DNA of 42,299 nt from Chloroflexi bacterium CFX4 (GTDB taxonomy: Bacteria; Chloroflexota; Anaerolineae; Aggregatilineales; UBA2796): the NCBI GenBank assembly GCA_021404685.1, contig QWHC01000026.1, positions 1-42,299 on the forward strand, in the 5' to 3' direction. Below, one piece after another: positions 16,216-24,933 of the stretch; within the stretch, counting starts at the first letter, position 1; the number at the start of each line of letters is the position of its first letter. A model generated the notes under the pieces. The model had not been told where the DNA came from. It did no database searches and saw only the letters and a list, made by a program, of their open reading frames with translations. Both the position numbers and the translations under genes were made by a program.

Positions 16216-17223
16216 ATGCCTGACCGAGTCGCTTTATATTTACAGGATGCCCATGAACTGCCGGAGGCAATCGGCTATGTGCAGTATGCTGAGGCAAACG
16301 GCTTTGAGGCAGTTTGGCAGGCAGAGAGCCGCCTTGTGCGCGATGCCGTCGTGCCGATGGCTGCCTTTGCCGCCACCACGCGCAAGATCAAGGTTGGCTC
16401 CGGCGTCATTAATAACTGGACGCGCAACGCCGCTTTGATCGCCTCCACCTTCCTGACGCTGGACGATCTTGCGCCGAATCGGATCATTTTGGGCATTGGC
16501 GCCTGGTGGGATCCGTTGGCGGCAAACGTCGGCATCAAGCGCGAGAAGCCGCTGCTTGCCATGCGCGAAGTGGTCACGGTGGTGCGCGATCTGCTGGCGA
16601 TGAAGCGCGTCACCTTTCAGGGTGAGCATGTGCAGGTGAACGGCATTGAGCTAGATATTGTTCACGGACGGCGCGAGCCGCGCAACGTGCCGATCTACAT
16701 CGGCGCCACTGGCATGAAGATGATGGCGCTGACGGGCGAAATCGCCGACGGCGCGCTGCTGAACTACCTCGTTTCGCCTTCCTACAACGCAGAGGCAATG
16801 GCAGCCTTAGAGCAGGGCGCTAAAGTGGCAAGGCGCAGCGTGGACAGCATTGATCGTCCGCAATTGGTGGTTGCCAGCGTGGACCGTGACCGCAAAAAGG
16901 CGCTCGACGGCGCTCGCAAGCTGGTGACGCAGTATCTAGGGCAGCAACCGCACATTATGAAGGCAAGCGGCGTTAGCCAAGAACTGCTTGACGAAATTTC
17001 CCAAGTGCTGACGTGGCCCGCCACCGAAGAACAGATCGAACAGGCGATGGCACTTGTGCCAGATGACGTGGTGCAGCTCATCACTGCCAGCGGCACGCCC
17101 GAAGAAGTGCGCGCCAAAGTCCGCGAATATGTCGCATCGGGCTGCACTTGCCCGGTGTTATATCCGCTTGGCGATGATGTTAAGCTGATGATAGACACCT
17201 TTGCCAACGGCTATTCACACTAA
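16216..17223 (+). CDS. LLM-class F420-dependent oxidoreductase
   Basis: A 335-residue luciferase-like TIM-barrel enzyme. The pattern [44 protein letters not shown], then [27 protein letters not shown] and later [22 protein letters not shown], fits methylenetetrahydromethanopterin reductase-like, F420-dependent proteins. Such enzymes reduce or oxidise diverse substrates; the substrate here is unknown, and FMN in place of F420 cannot be excluded. GGGAGAG precedes the ATG with good spacing. A TATACT box at 16158-16163 may be its -10. Immediately followed by a thioesterase gene. Confidence 0.88.
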   Translation: MPDRVALYLQDAHELPEAIGYVQYAEANGFEAVWQAESRLVRDAVVPMAAFAATTRKIKVGSGVINNWTRNAALIASTFLTLDDLAPNRIILGIGAWWDPLAANVGIKREKPLLAMREVVTVVRDLLAMKRVTFQGEHVQVNGIELDIVHGRREPRNVPIYIGATGMKMMALTGEIADGALLNYLVSPSYNAEAMAALEQGAKVARRSVDSIDRPQLVVASVDRDRKKALDGARKLVTQYLGQQPHIMKASGVSQELLDEISQVLTWPATEEQIEQAMALVPDDVVQLITASGTPEEVRAKVREYVASGCTCPVLYPLGDDVKLMIDTFANGYSH

Positions 17224-17245
17224 AATCAACCATTCAGGAGTTCAC

Positions 17246-17797
17246 ATGAAGTCTGCTTTTACCTCTGGCACGCTGGAGCGCGTTGGCGCGCCCGATGCCC
17301 TACAGCCCAACTCGCGCCATTGTTTCGCCTGCGGAGTCGAAAATGCGGATGGCTTGCGCCTGCGCTTCTTTAACGATGGCAGCACCGCTTGCCGCGCCGA
17401 AGTGGTGCTGCACGATCCACATCAGGGCTATCCGGGCATCGCGCATGGCGGCGTGGTGACTGCCATTTTGGATGAAGCGCTCACCCGTGCCGCACTCGCG
17501 AGCGATTTCACACGGCTGATGTATACAGCCCGCATTGAGGTGCGCTTTCGCCAGCCGGTGCCGCTGCACACCAAGCTCACTGTGCGCGGGCGCGTGGAGA
17601 AAGATCGCGGGCGGATTGTGACTTCGACCGCCGAGATTATCCTTCCCAACGGGACGGTGGCGGCTGAGGCAAACGGGACAATGGTCGCTGTGCCAGAGCA
17701 GGCATTGAAGGAAATGGATACACCGGAAGCAGGTTGGCAGGTCTACCCACTGGACGATGACGCACCTGCACCGCATGAGCCTGCACAGGGCGCATGA
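17246..17797 (+). CDS. PaaI-type hotdog thioesterase
   Basis: A 183-residue hotdog-fold protein, likely an acyl-CoA thioesterase. It begins with NSRHCFACGVENADGLRLRF, a Cys-containing N-terminus common in stand-alone PaaI-like enzymes, followed by YPGIAHGGVVTAILDEALTRAA (catalytic HGG and the helix Asp/Glu). The rest is the beta-sheet VRFRQPVPLHTKLTVRGRVEKDRGRIVTSTAEI. The C-terminal 30 residues are probably disordered. AGGAG stands 5 nt before the ATG; an earlier in-frame start at 17201 would overlap the oxidoreductase. The stop overlaps the next ATG (ATGA), coupling it to the GT-C-like gene. The acyl substrate is not known. Confidence 0.85.
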   Translation: MKSAFTSGTLERVGAPDALQPNSRHCFACGVENADGLRLRFFNDGSTACRAEVVLHDPHQGYPGIAHGGVVTAILDEALTRAALASDFTRLMYTARIEVRFRQPVPLHTKLTVRGRVEKDRGRIVTSTAEIILPNGTVAAEANGTMVAVPEQALKEMDTPEAGWQVYPLDDDAPAPHEPAQGA

Positions 17798-20322
17798 ACA
17801 TCCTAGCGCGTGGCAAGGCGGCAATCAGCCACATTGCACCTCGCATTGGTGCTGAGCTTCTGATTGTCGCGCTGCTGCTTGTGGTTCAGGCGTTCGTCGG
17901 TGCATCGCTGCGGGCAACCGAAAGCGATACGCTGATCCTGCCGCTGGATGATGCTTACATCCACTTTCAGTATGCGCGGGCGTTGGCAGAAGGGCATCCC
18001 TTCCGCTACAACGCCGATCAGCCGCCGACCAGCGGCGCCACCAGCCTGTTGTATCCGCCGCTGTTGGCAGTCGGCTATCGGCTTGGCTTTACGGGCGAGG
18101 CACTGAGTTGGTGGGCGCTCATGCTTGGCGTGCTGGCGTGGTATGGTTCGGCGCGGCTGATCCTACGCTTGGTAGAGGCAACCAACGCGCCCTACGCCAA
18201 ATGGTTTGGCTTGGCAACGGCGCTGCTGTTCATCCTGCATGGCTCACTGGCGTGGGCGTTCCTCTCCGGCATGGAGACGGGGTTGTTCATCTACGCCATG
18301 CTGCTGACGCTGTGGCATGTGCGCGGTGAGCATGTCCGTGCGGCGCTGCTGGCAGGCACATTCACCGCGTTGATCCGCCCTGAGGGCGCCGTGATTGGCA
18401 TCGGTGCGGCGCTCTATGTGTTAGCTGGGCAACGCCGCGCCGAATTGTGGCGCACCTTGCCCTACTACGCGCTGCTGGCAGCAGGCATTTTGGCGCAACC
18501 ACTGCTCAACCTTGCCCTGACAGGCTCGCCAAGCGGCAGCGGAATGCAGGCGAAAAGCTATCTGTACAACGTGCCAGCCGATTTCAACGCCCTGCTGAGC
18601 GACGTGCTGAACACGGCGGCGCGCCTTTGGGTAGAGTTATTTACCGACGCCAATCTGTACCTGACGCTGCCATTTGCGCTTCTTGCGCTGCCCTTGATGG
18701 TCTATGCCGTATGGACTGCCTTCCAACGCCAGCGGCACATCAGCCAGTTGATCGGCGTGTGGCTGCTAGGGCTAACGGCGATCACAGCGTTGGTGGAAAC
18801 TGCCTTTTGGCAGTTCAAACGCTACCAGCAGCCGCTGATTGCCTTGTTGATTGTGCTATTCGGCTATACCGCTGTTGGCATACAGCACTTGCCGCAGCGG
18901 CGCCCTGTATGGTTTACGGCGGGCAGCCTTATCTGTTTCATCGCGGCACTCTTGCTGAACCTGAACACATGGGTGCGCCTTTACGCCGAAAATGCACGGG
19001 AAGTTGCCTTCAGCCAAATGGCGTTGGCGCGGGCAGTTGCCACCTTGCCGCCGGAGGCAATCGTTGGTGTGCATGATATTGGCGTGGTACGCTATGTGGG
19101 CAACCGCACCACTTATGATGTGGTCGGCTTGACGACGCCCAAAGCAGCGGCAGCCTGGCGGCATGGCGCAGGCGCCGTCTTTGAGGCGATGTATGCCAGC
19201 CCGTGGCGTCCCGATTATTTCGCCATTTATCCTGATGCACGCGGACTCACCTATTTTGAGCAGAGCGGCGTCTTTGGCGAAAGGCTGGATAGCTTCCCGT
19301 CCACCTATCCGCTGATCAACGCCGCCTCTGCCACCGAAAGCGGACAATTCCTCTACCGCGCCGACTGGACGTATGCCGCCTATGCCGCGCTGCCGCACCA
19401 ACCGAGTACGCTTGCCGCCCTAGCCAATTTCATCCTGATAGACAACCTGAATGTGGCAGATTTGGCGAGCGAAGCAGCGCACAACTATGCCTGGTGGCAG
19501 TCGGTGCAGCGCTTTGGCTTCCCGACCGAACTCTACACGCTGGACTATGTGGCGTGCGCGCCACCGAATGCTGTCAACACGGACTGCCGCGTCTCGGACG
19601 GCGGACGCCTGTTGACGGGCGGTGAGCGTTTCACGGTTCAGGTAGCAACCGAGCGCGATCTGCTGTGGGTAATGCGCGTCCATGCCCAATATGCGGTAAG
19701 TTTGCGCTTATACGCCGATGATCAGCCGTTAGGCGTGCGCGTTGTGCCAGAAATTCAGGGCAGGTGGCTGGAGATCAGCACCTTAGTGCCGCGTGCGCTG
19801 ATCTCACGCCCATCCCTGATGCTGCGCGTTGAGGTGGAAGGTGTGCAGGACTCAGGCTTCTATATGCCCTACTACCATTGGTTCTATCAGGGCGATTATC
19901 AGGCAGAGGCTGAAGGCGACTCCTTGGCAACGTTTGCCGAATCGGTAGCGCTGCGCGAGGCGAAGACAACCTATGATGGGGAAGCACGGGCGCTCAGGCT
20001 GGATTTAGCGTGGTCGCTGCTGGCAGAGTCACCCTTTGATGCGGTGGTCTTCATGCACATTTATGATGAGGCGGGCGTTTTGATCGAGGCAGCACAGCGC
20101 GATCAGCGTATGGGCGACGGCACGTTGCCGCCTGCCAACTGGCTGCCACGCCGACTCTACCGCGAACGCCACACGCTCCAACTGCCGCCGGATCTGCCAT
20201 CAGGCAATTACCGCGTGGCAGTTGGCTTGTACGATCCGCGCAGCCTGACGCGCTACGCGGCACACGGCGAGGCAGCGGACGCCGATCAGCGTGTTTTTAT
20301 TGGCACGTTCAGCGTCCGCTGA
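17794..20322 (+). CDS. GT-C-like multi-pass membrane glycosyltransferase
   Basis: An 842-residue membrane protein. A first helix (ELLIVALLLVVQAFVGASL) is followed by an extracytoplasmic LPLDDAYIHFQYARALAEG motif; the Asp pair at residues 52-53 is where GT-C enzymes place their catalytic acid. Ten or so further membrane helices extend to about residue 390. The remainder (400-842) is soluble, predicted outside, and includes a possible jelly-roll-like beta domain around 700-842 (FDAVVFMHIYDEAGVLIEA, LPSGNYRVAVGLYDPRSL). Such proteins usually transfer sugar from a polyprenyl phosphate donor; the acceptor is unknown. It overlaps the thioesterase gene by 4 nt and converges with the SDR gene after a 14-nt gap. 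Confidence 0.75.
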   Translation: MNILARGKAAISHIAPRIGAELLIVALLLVVQAFVGASLRATESDTLILPLDDAYIHFQYARALAEGHPFRYNADQPPTSGATSLLYPPLLAVGYRLGFTGEALSWWALMLGVLAWYGSARLILRLVEATNAPYAKWFGLATALLFILHGSLAWAFLSGMETGLFIYAMLLTLWHVRGEHVRAALLAGTFTALIRPEGAVIGIGAALYVLAGQRRAELWRTLPYYALLAAGILAQPLLNLALTGSPSGSGMQAKSYLYNVPADFNALLSDVLNTAARLWVELFTDANLYLTLPFALLALPLMVYAVWTAFQRQRHISQLIGVWLLGLTAITALVETAFWQFKRYQQPLIALLIVLFGYTAVGIQHLPQRRPVWFTAGSLICFIAALLLNLNTWVRLYAENAREVAFSQMALARAVATLPPEAIVGVHDIGVVRYVGNRTTYDVVGLTTPKAAAAWRHGAGAVFEAMYASPWRPDYFAIYPDARGLTYFEQSGVFGERLDSFPSTYPLINAASATESGQFLYRADWTYAAYAALPHQPSTLAALANFILIDNLNVADLASEAAHNYAWWQSVQRFGFPTELYTLDYVACAPPNAVNTDCRVSDGGRLLTGGERFTVQVATERDLLWVMRVHAQYAVSLRLYADDQPLGVRVVPEIQGRWLEISTLVPRALISRPSLMLRVEVEGVQDSGFYMPYYHWFYQGDYQAEAEGDSLATFAESVALREAKTTYDGEARALRLDLAWSLLAESPFDAVVFMHIYDEAGVLIEAAQRDQRMGDGTLPPANWLPRRLYRERHTLQLPPDLPSGNYRVAVGLYDPRSLTRYAAHGEAADADQRVFIGTFSVR

Positions 20323-20336
20323 GCAAAGGCATTTGG

Positions 20337-21095
20337 CTACGGCACTTCCCAACCGCCTGCCACAGGCATCACATGCCCCGTGACGAACGACGCACCGTCC
20401 GAGAGCAGCCATAGGATCGCGCTGGCTGCCTCTGGTGGCTCGCCAATGCGCCCGATTGGGTGAAAGGTTGCCATGTACGCCTCAGCTTCGGGCGTGCCGC
20501 CGGAGAAATCCATAAACATCGGCGTGCGGATAGAGCCGGGCGCAATAACGTTGACGCGGATATTCTGCTTGGCATATTCCAAGGCGGCAACTTTGGTCAG
20601 CATAATCATGCCTGCTTTGCTGCTGGCATACGCAGGCAAGCCAGGGAAGGCGATTACACCGATCACAGAGGCAACATTCACGATGGCGCCGCCGCCAACC
20701 TTCAGCATCTCTGGGATGACGTATTTCATGCAGTGCCATGCGCCGTTGATGTTGGTGGTCACAACGGTGTTGAAGTCTTCTTCCGTAGCGTCTACCGTGT
20801 TGGCTACGGGTCCAACAGCGCCGGCGCTGTTCACAAGGTAGTTCACCTGCCCGTAGGCATCCACTGCTTGGCGCACCAACGCCGCGACAGAAGCGCTTTG
20901 GGTGATGTCCACCTGCACAAAGATCGCCTCGCCGCCTTTTGCCTGAATCTGGGCAACGGTTGCCTGCCCTTTGGCAAGGTCACGCCCGGCAACGACCACC
21001 TTGGCGCCATCCGCGGCGAGTTGATAGGCGGTCTCTTGCCCAATGCCAGAATTGCCACCCGTGACGATGGCAACTTTGCCTGAGAATTGTCCCAT
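20337..21095 (-). CDS. SDR-family oxidoreductase
   Basis: A 252-residue classical short-chain dehydrogenase/reductase. The cofactor motif is VTGGNSGIGQETAYQLA (residues 10-26) and VVAGRD suggests NADP(H) or NAD(H) use. A VNSAGAVG segment stands where NNAG is usual. The catalytic Ser is in NVASVIGV, with Tyr and Lys in YASSK. The substrate is not readable. The frame is open 36 codons upstream, but MGQFSGKV is the normal start, with AAGGATTAGG behind it. It stands alone, convergent with the GT-C-like gene. Confidence 0.93.
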   Translation of the reverse strand: MGQFSGKVAIVTGGNSGIGQETAYQLAADGAKVVVAGRDLAKGQATVAQIQAKGGEAIFVQVDITQSASVAALVRQAVDAYGQVNYLVNSAGAVGPVANTVDATEEDFNTVVTTNINGAWHCMKYVIPEMLKVGGGAIVNVASVIGVIAFPGLPAYASSKAGMIMLTKVAALEYAKQNIRVNVIAPGSIRTPMFMDFSGGTPEAEAYMATFHPIGRIGEPPEAASAILWLLSDGASFVTGHVMPVAGGWEVP

Positions 21096-21213
21096 ATACC
21101 TAATCCTTCGGTGTTGCGCTTGAACAGGGATGATCCTATACCAAATTCTTACATTTTCACAGTTTTGCCTAGCGTCGGGAGTGGTGGGTTGTCCGTGGGT
21201 CATTGAACCTTAG

Positions 21214-21247
21214 CCCTAGCTCCTTCCTCGCTGGCAGGCAAGGGAAA
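21214..21247. repeat. Dispersed palindromic repeat, copy D
   Basis: CCCTAGCTCCTTCC, a TCGCTGG centre, then CAGGCAAGGGAAAT. It is the most degenerate copy, same orientation as copy C. It sits in the 303-nt gap between the divergent SDR and secreted-protein genes. In the rest of that gap I see only a possible -10 (TATGAT, 21361-21366) for the plus-strand gene. Confidence 0.6.
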
Positions 21248-21398
21248 TTCGGAAAGCGTATGCAGTCCTGTTCTGTGGGCGATTCGCACAGGTTTGGCAG
21301 CACATACCCTGATCATGACCACTTCCGAGACTCTGCTTCAATGTACGGACAAATTGTGGGTATGATAAGGATAGCGGAGAGCGCAAACAGGGTGTGAA

Positions 21399-22034
21399 AT
21401 GCGTCTATTGGGCATTAGTTTGTTATGTAGTGCGCTGTTGGCGGTGAGCATCTTCACAGCACGGCGCTTTGGTGCGCAAACGCCTGATTCGGCGGCATTG
21501 GCGTTTATCAGAGGGCTGTTTCAGCCAGCGTGCGCCTTGCCTGATTGCTGGCACGACATCCGCTTTAGCTCTACAACACTGCGTGAGGCGGTGGCGCTGC
21601 TAGAGGCTGATCCTGCCCTGCGTGTTGAGGTGCTACGCAGCCGCAGCTATGGCACATGGGTGGTGCGTAGTTACCGCCAAACACCACCCTATGGTTTGGA
21701 GATCGGCTTTAGCGGCTACCCTGATGCGCCCTTGACGGTCACTGCCTTGTGGATGCACTTTCCTAGCGATGTTTTGTATGTCGGCGAGGTGATCGCCGCC
21801 TTTGGCGCGCCTGAATGGGCATGGCTGTGCGCGCCGAACATGCCAATCAATGCGCTCTATCGGCTTGGTGTGCTGCGCTTTGCCGCACCAACCAGCCACG
21901 ACGGACGCCTAACGCCTTACGCACCGCTCCGCGAGCTAGAGATCAGCCTCTATATGCGCCGCGATGAGCCAGTGTGGCAAGGTTTCACCTATCGCGCCCG
22001 CCAAACTGCTTTTGCCCAACGCCTCTGCCGCTGA
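21399..22034 (+). CDS. Secreted or membrane-anchored protein, unknown
   Basis: A 211-residue protein with an N-terminal hydrophobic segment (LLGISLLCSALLAVSIF) that may be a signal peptide or anchor. The mature part has a paired-Cys region (PACALPDCWHD), then a mixed alpha/beta stretch (LREAVALLEADPALRV, LTVTALWMHFPSDVLYVGEVIAAFGAPEWAWLC) and an aromatic C-terminus. I do not recognise a family. AGGGTG lies 4 nt before the ATG. It stands alone between repeat D and cydAB; a functional tie to cytochrome bd is not shown. Confidence 0.7.
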   Translation: MRLLGISLLCSALLAVSIFTARRFGAQTPDSAALAFIRGLFQPACALPDCWHDIRFSSTTLREAVALLEADPALRVEVLRSRSYGTWVVRSYRQTPPYGLEIGFSGYPDAPLTVTALWMHFPSDVLYVGEVIAAFGAPEWAWLCAPNMPINALYRLGVLRFAAPTSHDGRLTPYAPLRELEISLYMRRDEPVWQGFTYRARQTAFAQRLCR

Positions 22035-22051
22035 AGCCGCCTGACGTAAAT

Positions 22052-22069
22052 TTGTGCAATTTGTCACAC
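22052..22069 (+). promoter_or_regulatory. Rex-like or CRP-like operator upstream of cydA
   Basis: TTGTGCAATTTGTCACAC matches the Rex consensus TTGTGA-N6-TCACAA at 10 of 12 half-site positions and the CRP consensus TGTGA-N6-TCACA at 9 of 10. Rex regulates cyd genes in several bacteria and rex is in this window. Its centre lies about 80 nt upstream of the candidate -10, a place more usual for an activator, so a CRP/FNR-type factor remains possible. Confidence 0.55.
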
Positions 22070-22134
22070 GGAAATGCTGACAGGCATCACCTGATAAAAA
22101 AGCCTATGCGATCTACGCTTTCTCCATAATCCGA

Positions 22135-22143
22135 TGTTATACA
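22135..22143 (+). promoter_or_regulatory. Extended -10 promoter of cydAB
   Basis: TGTTATACA (TGn plus TATACA) lies 25 nt before the cydA start codon. No convincing -35 was found, which fits dependence on an activator or an extended -10. Confidence 0.5.
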
Positions 22144-22168
22144 GACTCGGTACTATTGGAGGTCATGC

Positions 22169-23587
22169 GTGGACGCTCTATCCCTAGCACGGCTGCAATT
22201 CGCCGTCACAACTGTTTATCACTTCTTCTTTGTGCCGCTCACCATTGGGCTTTCGATTTTGGTTGCCGTGATGCAGACGATTTACTATCGCACGGGCAAC
22301 GAACTCTACAAGCGCATGGCGAAATTCTGGGGCAAGTTGTTCATCATCAACTTTGCGCTCGGCGTCGTCACGGGCATTGTGCAAGAATTCCAGTTCGGCA
22401 TGAACTGGTCGGAATATGCACGCTTCACTGGCGATATTTTCGGCGCACCGCTGGCAATCGAAGCACTTCTGGCGTTTTTTATTGAATCCACTTTCTTGGG
22501 CGTTTGGATTTTTGGCTGGGATCGGCTCAAGAAAGGCGTGCATCTTGCCTCGATTTGGCTCGTTGCGCTTGCCTCGAATATCTCGGCATTGTGGATTTTG
22601 ATCGCCAACTCGTTCATGCAAGAGCCTGTTGGCTATGCGCTCAAAACCGTCACTTTGCCCGATGGCAGCGAGACGCAGCGCGTGGTCATGACCGACTTTT
22701 TCGCCCTACTAACTAACCCGAACGTCTGGGTGCAGTTTCCGCACGTCTTTTTTGCAGGCTTGCTAACGGCAGCCTTCTTCATGATGGGCATCAGTGGCTG
22801 GCACTTGTGGCGGCGCACCAAGAATCATGAATTCTTCATGCGTTCCTTCCATATTGGCGTGGTGGTGGCAGCCGTTGCTGGCATCATGGTCGCTTTGAAT
22901 GGGCATTCTCAAGCACAGCACATGATCAAGAGCCAGCCTATGAAGATGGCAGCCGCAGAGGCGCTCTGGGATAGTGAAGACCCTGCCTCGTTCTCGATCT
23001 TCACCATTGGCGATGAACCCGGTCGGCGCGATGTGTTCGCTATTCGCATCCCTGCCCTGCTCAGCATCCTCGCCTACAACGTGCCGGATGGCGAAGTGAA
23101 GGGCATTAACCAGCTTCAGAAAGAGTATGAAGAAAAGTACGGACCTGGCGACTATGTGCCGCCGGTTGCCTTCACCTACTGGACGTTCCGTGCCATGGTT
23201 GGCGGCGGCGTGCTGATGATTGTGATCGCGTGGTTTGCGCTGTTCCGCGTGATGCAGCAGCGCTTGGAGCATACGCGCTGGCTGCTGCGGATTTTGCCGT
23301 ATGCCATTGTGCTGCCCTATGCCTCTAACACCTCCGGCTGGCTGATGACCGAAGTGGGACGGCAGCCGTGGATCGTCTTTGGGTTGCAACAAACGGCTGA
23401 TGCCGTTTCGCCAAACGTGACGGCAGAGATGGTGCTGCTCTCGTTGGTGCTGTTCACCACCATTTACGGCGTGCTGATGGCAGTGGATATTTTCCTGCTC
23501 AATAAGTTTGCCAAAGATGAAACGCAGCTGGAAGGCGGCATTTTACCCGAACCCAGCAGCGAACCTGAAGTAGCCGTTAGTTTCTAG
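22169..23587 (+). CDS. cydA: Cytochrome bd ubiquinol oxidase subunit I
   Basis: A 472-residue polytopic membrane protein, the haem b558/b595/d-carrying subunit that oxidises quinol and reduces O2 to water. The distal haem ligand is His18 in VTTVYHFFFVPLTIG. His192 in FPHVFFAG and Met393 in GWLMTEVGRQPW fit the b558 ligands, and FNGHSQAQHM-like quinol-loop residues lie between. The length points to the short Q-loop form, as in Bacillus and actinobacteria. It uses a GTG start: GGAGG ends 6 nt before it and an ATG 4 nt upstream is out of frame. cydB follows after 29 nt; cydCD are not present here. Confidence 0.96.
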   Translation: MDALSLARLQFAVTTVYHFFFVPLTIGLSILVAVMQTIYYRTGNELYKRMAKFWGKLFIINFALGVVTGIVQEFQFGMNWSEYARFTGDIFGAPLAIEALLAFFIESTFLGVWIFGWDRLKKGVHLASIWLVALASNISALWILIANSFMQEPVGYALKTVTLPDGSETQRVVMTDFFALLTNPNVWVQFPHVFFAGLLTAAFFMMGISGWHLWRRTKNHEFFMRSFHIGVVVAAVAGIMVALNGHSQAQHMIKSQPMKMAAAEALWDSEDPASFSIFTIGDEPGRRDVFAIRIPALLSILAYNVPDGEVKGINQLQKEYEEKYGPGDYVPPVAFTYWTFRAMVGGGVLMIVIAWFALFRVMQQRLEHTRWLLRILPYAIVLPYASNTSGWLMTEVGRQPWIVFGLQQTADAVSPNVTAEMVLLSLVLFTTIYGVLMAVDIFLLNKFAKDETQLEGGILPEPSSEPEVAVSF

Positions 23588-23616
23588 GCAGCCTGAAAGG
23601 TTTAAGGTGGTATATC

Positions 23617-24636
23617 ATGAACTTCGACTTGAACAGCCTCTGGTTTGTGCTGATAGCAATCTTATTCGTCGGCTTCTTCGTGTTGGAAGGCTTTGATTAT
23701 GGCGTGGGCATTCTGCTGCCCTTCTTAGGGCGCGATGACCGCGAACGGCGCATGATCATCAACACCATCGGACCGCACTGGGACGGCAACGAAGTATGGA
23801 TGATCACGGCGGGTGGCGCGATCTTCGCCGCTTTTCCGCAGTGGTATGCAACCATGTTCAGTGGCTTCTACCTTGCTCTGGTGGTGATGTTGGTGGCGCT
23901 CATCGTGCGCGGCGTGGCGTTCGAGTTCCGCAGCAAGCACGATAATCCGCGTTGGCGTGCCGTGTGGGACGGCGCAATTTTCTTTGGCAGCCTGATCCCG
24001 GCGATTTTGTGGGGCGTGGCGCTCAGCAACATTGCTCGCGGCGTGCCAATTGGCGGCAGCATGATGTTTGAAGGCACTTTCTTCGATCTGGTTAGCCCAT
24101 ACTCGCTGCTGGCAGGCGTGGCAAGCCTGCTGATCTTCACGCTGCACGGCGCGATCTTCCTTAACCTGAAAAGCGGCGGCGCGGTTGCCGAGCGCGCCTT
24201 AGCGGCTGCTAAACGGCTGTGGCTGCCTGCCATCCTCATCATTGGCGGCTTTGTGGTGTGGAGCTACGCCAGCACCGATATTTTCACGCGCTTAGGCGTT
24301 AATCCGGGCATCCCGCCCATTGTCGCCGTCCTCGCCATGCTCTCGATTGGCTTCTTCATCCGCGAAAGGCAGATGGGCTGGGCGTTCATCGCCTCAATGG
24401 TTGCCATTGCGCTCTCGGTAGTGACGGTTTTCAGCGGCTTGTATCCGCGTGTGCTGCCCTCCAGCATCAGTGCCGATTTCAGCCTGACGATCTACAACGC
24501 CGCCGCCAGCGACTATACGCTCACCATCATGAGCATCGTGGCAATTTTGCTGGTGCCGGTGGTGTTGGGTTACCAAGCGTGGAGCTACTGGGTGTTCCGT
24601 AAGCGTATTGAGCGTATGGATCACCTCGAATACTGA
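23617..24636 (+). CDS. cydB: Cytochrome bd ubiquinol oxidase subunit II
   Basis: A 339-residue membrane subunit with eight hydrophobic segments, pairing with CydA. Marks are FFVLEGFDYGVGILLPFLG near the N-terminus, GPHWDGNEVWMITAGGAIFAAFPQWYA, and FEFRSKHDNPRWRAVWD. AAGGTGG precedes the ATG. It is the second gene of the cydAB operon and is followed by a strong hairpin at 24671-24694. Length and motifs are typical; nothing is missing. Confidence 0.96.
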   Translation: MNFDLNSLWFVLIAILFVGFFVLEGFDYGVGILLPFLGRDDRERRMIINTIGPHWDGNEVWMITAGGAIFAAFPQWYATMFSGFYLALVVMLVALIVRGVAFEFRSKHDNPRWRAVWDGAIFFGSLIPAILWGVALSNIARGVPIGGSMMFEGTFFDLVSPYSLLAGVASLLIFTLHGAIFLNLKSGGAVAERALAAAKRLWLPAILIIGGFVVWSYASTDIFTRLGVNPGIPPIVAVLAMLSIGFFIRERQMGWAFIASMVAIALSVVTVFSGLYPRVLPSSISADFSLTIYNAAASDYTLTIMSIVAILLVPVVLGYQAWSYWVFRKRIERMDHLEY

Positions 24637-24670
24637 GAAAACACACGCTCCCTAAAAGTGTTTCAGCAGG

Positions 24671-24705
24671 CTGCACCGAGTCACTTCGGTGCAGTTTGCG
24701 TTTGG
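24671..24705 (+). terminator. Intrinsic terminator after cydAB
   Basis: CTGCACCGA (24671-24679) and TCGGTGCAG (24686-24694) form a perfect 9-bp stem with a 6-nt loop, followed by a T-rich tract interrupted by GCG (TTTGCGTTTGG). Confidence 0.75.
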
Positions 24706-24712
24706 CGTAAAG

Positions 24713-24865
24713 TTCACCTAACGCTGTTGCATCTTTTGTTTCAAACCAACATCTGGACGGCAATTGCCTGAAGCACGATCAATAGGCAAGATTCACCTAA
24801 AAACAAGCGTTCTGCACCGATAAAAATGGCGTAAATGTGTTAGAATATCGCTTGCTTTCACCTAA
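24713..24865 (+). repeat. Three TTCACCTAA direct repeats upstream of response regulator
   Basis: Identical 9-mers TTCACCTAA occur at 24713-24721, 24792-24800 and 24857-24865, all in the same direction, in the gap between the cydB terminator and the response-regulator gene. They resemble the GTTCACC units bound by PhoP of actinobacteria (established for that family), so they may be regulator-binding sites. Spacing is 79 and 65 nt, not the usual tandem 11 nt. Confidence 0.5.
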
Positions 24866-24916
24866 AATTCATGCTAGAGTACACAAGACGATCATTCTGA
24901 ATCATCCCGCACGCTG

Positions 24917-24922
24917 TATAAT
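24917..24922 (+). promoter_or_regulatory. -10 box of the response-regulator gene
   Basis: A perfect TATAAT lies only 11 nt before the ATG at 24934, so the transcript would be almost leaderless. This fits the lack of a good Shine-Dalgarno in front of the gene. Confidence 0.5.
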
Positions 24923-24933
24923 GTAGGTGTACC

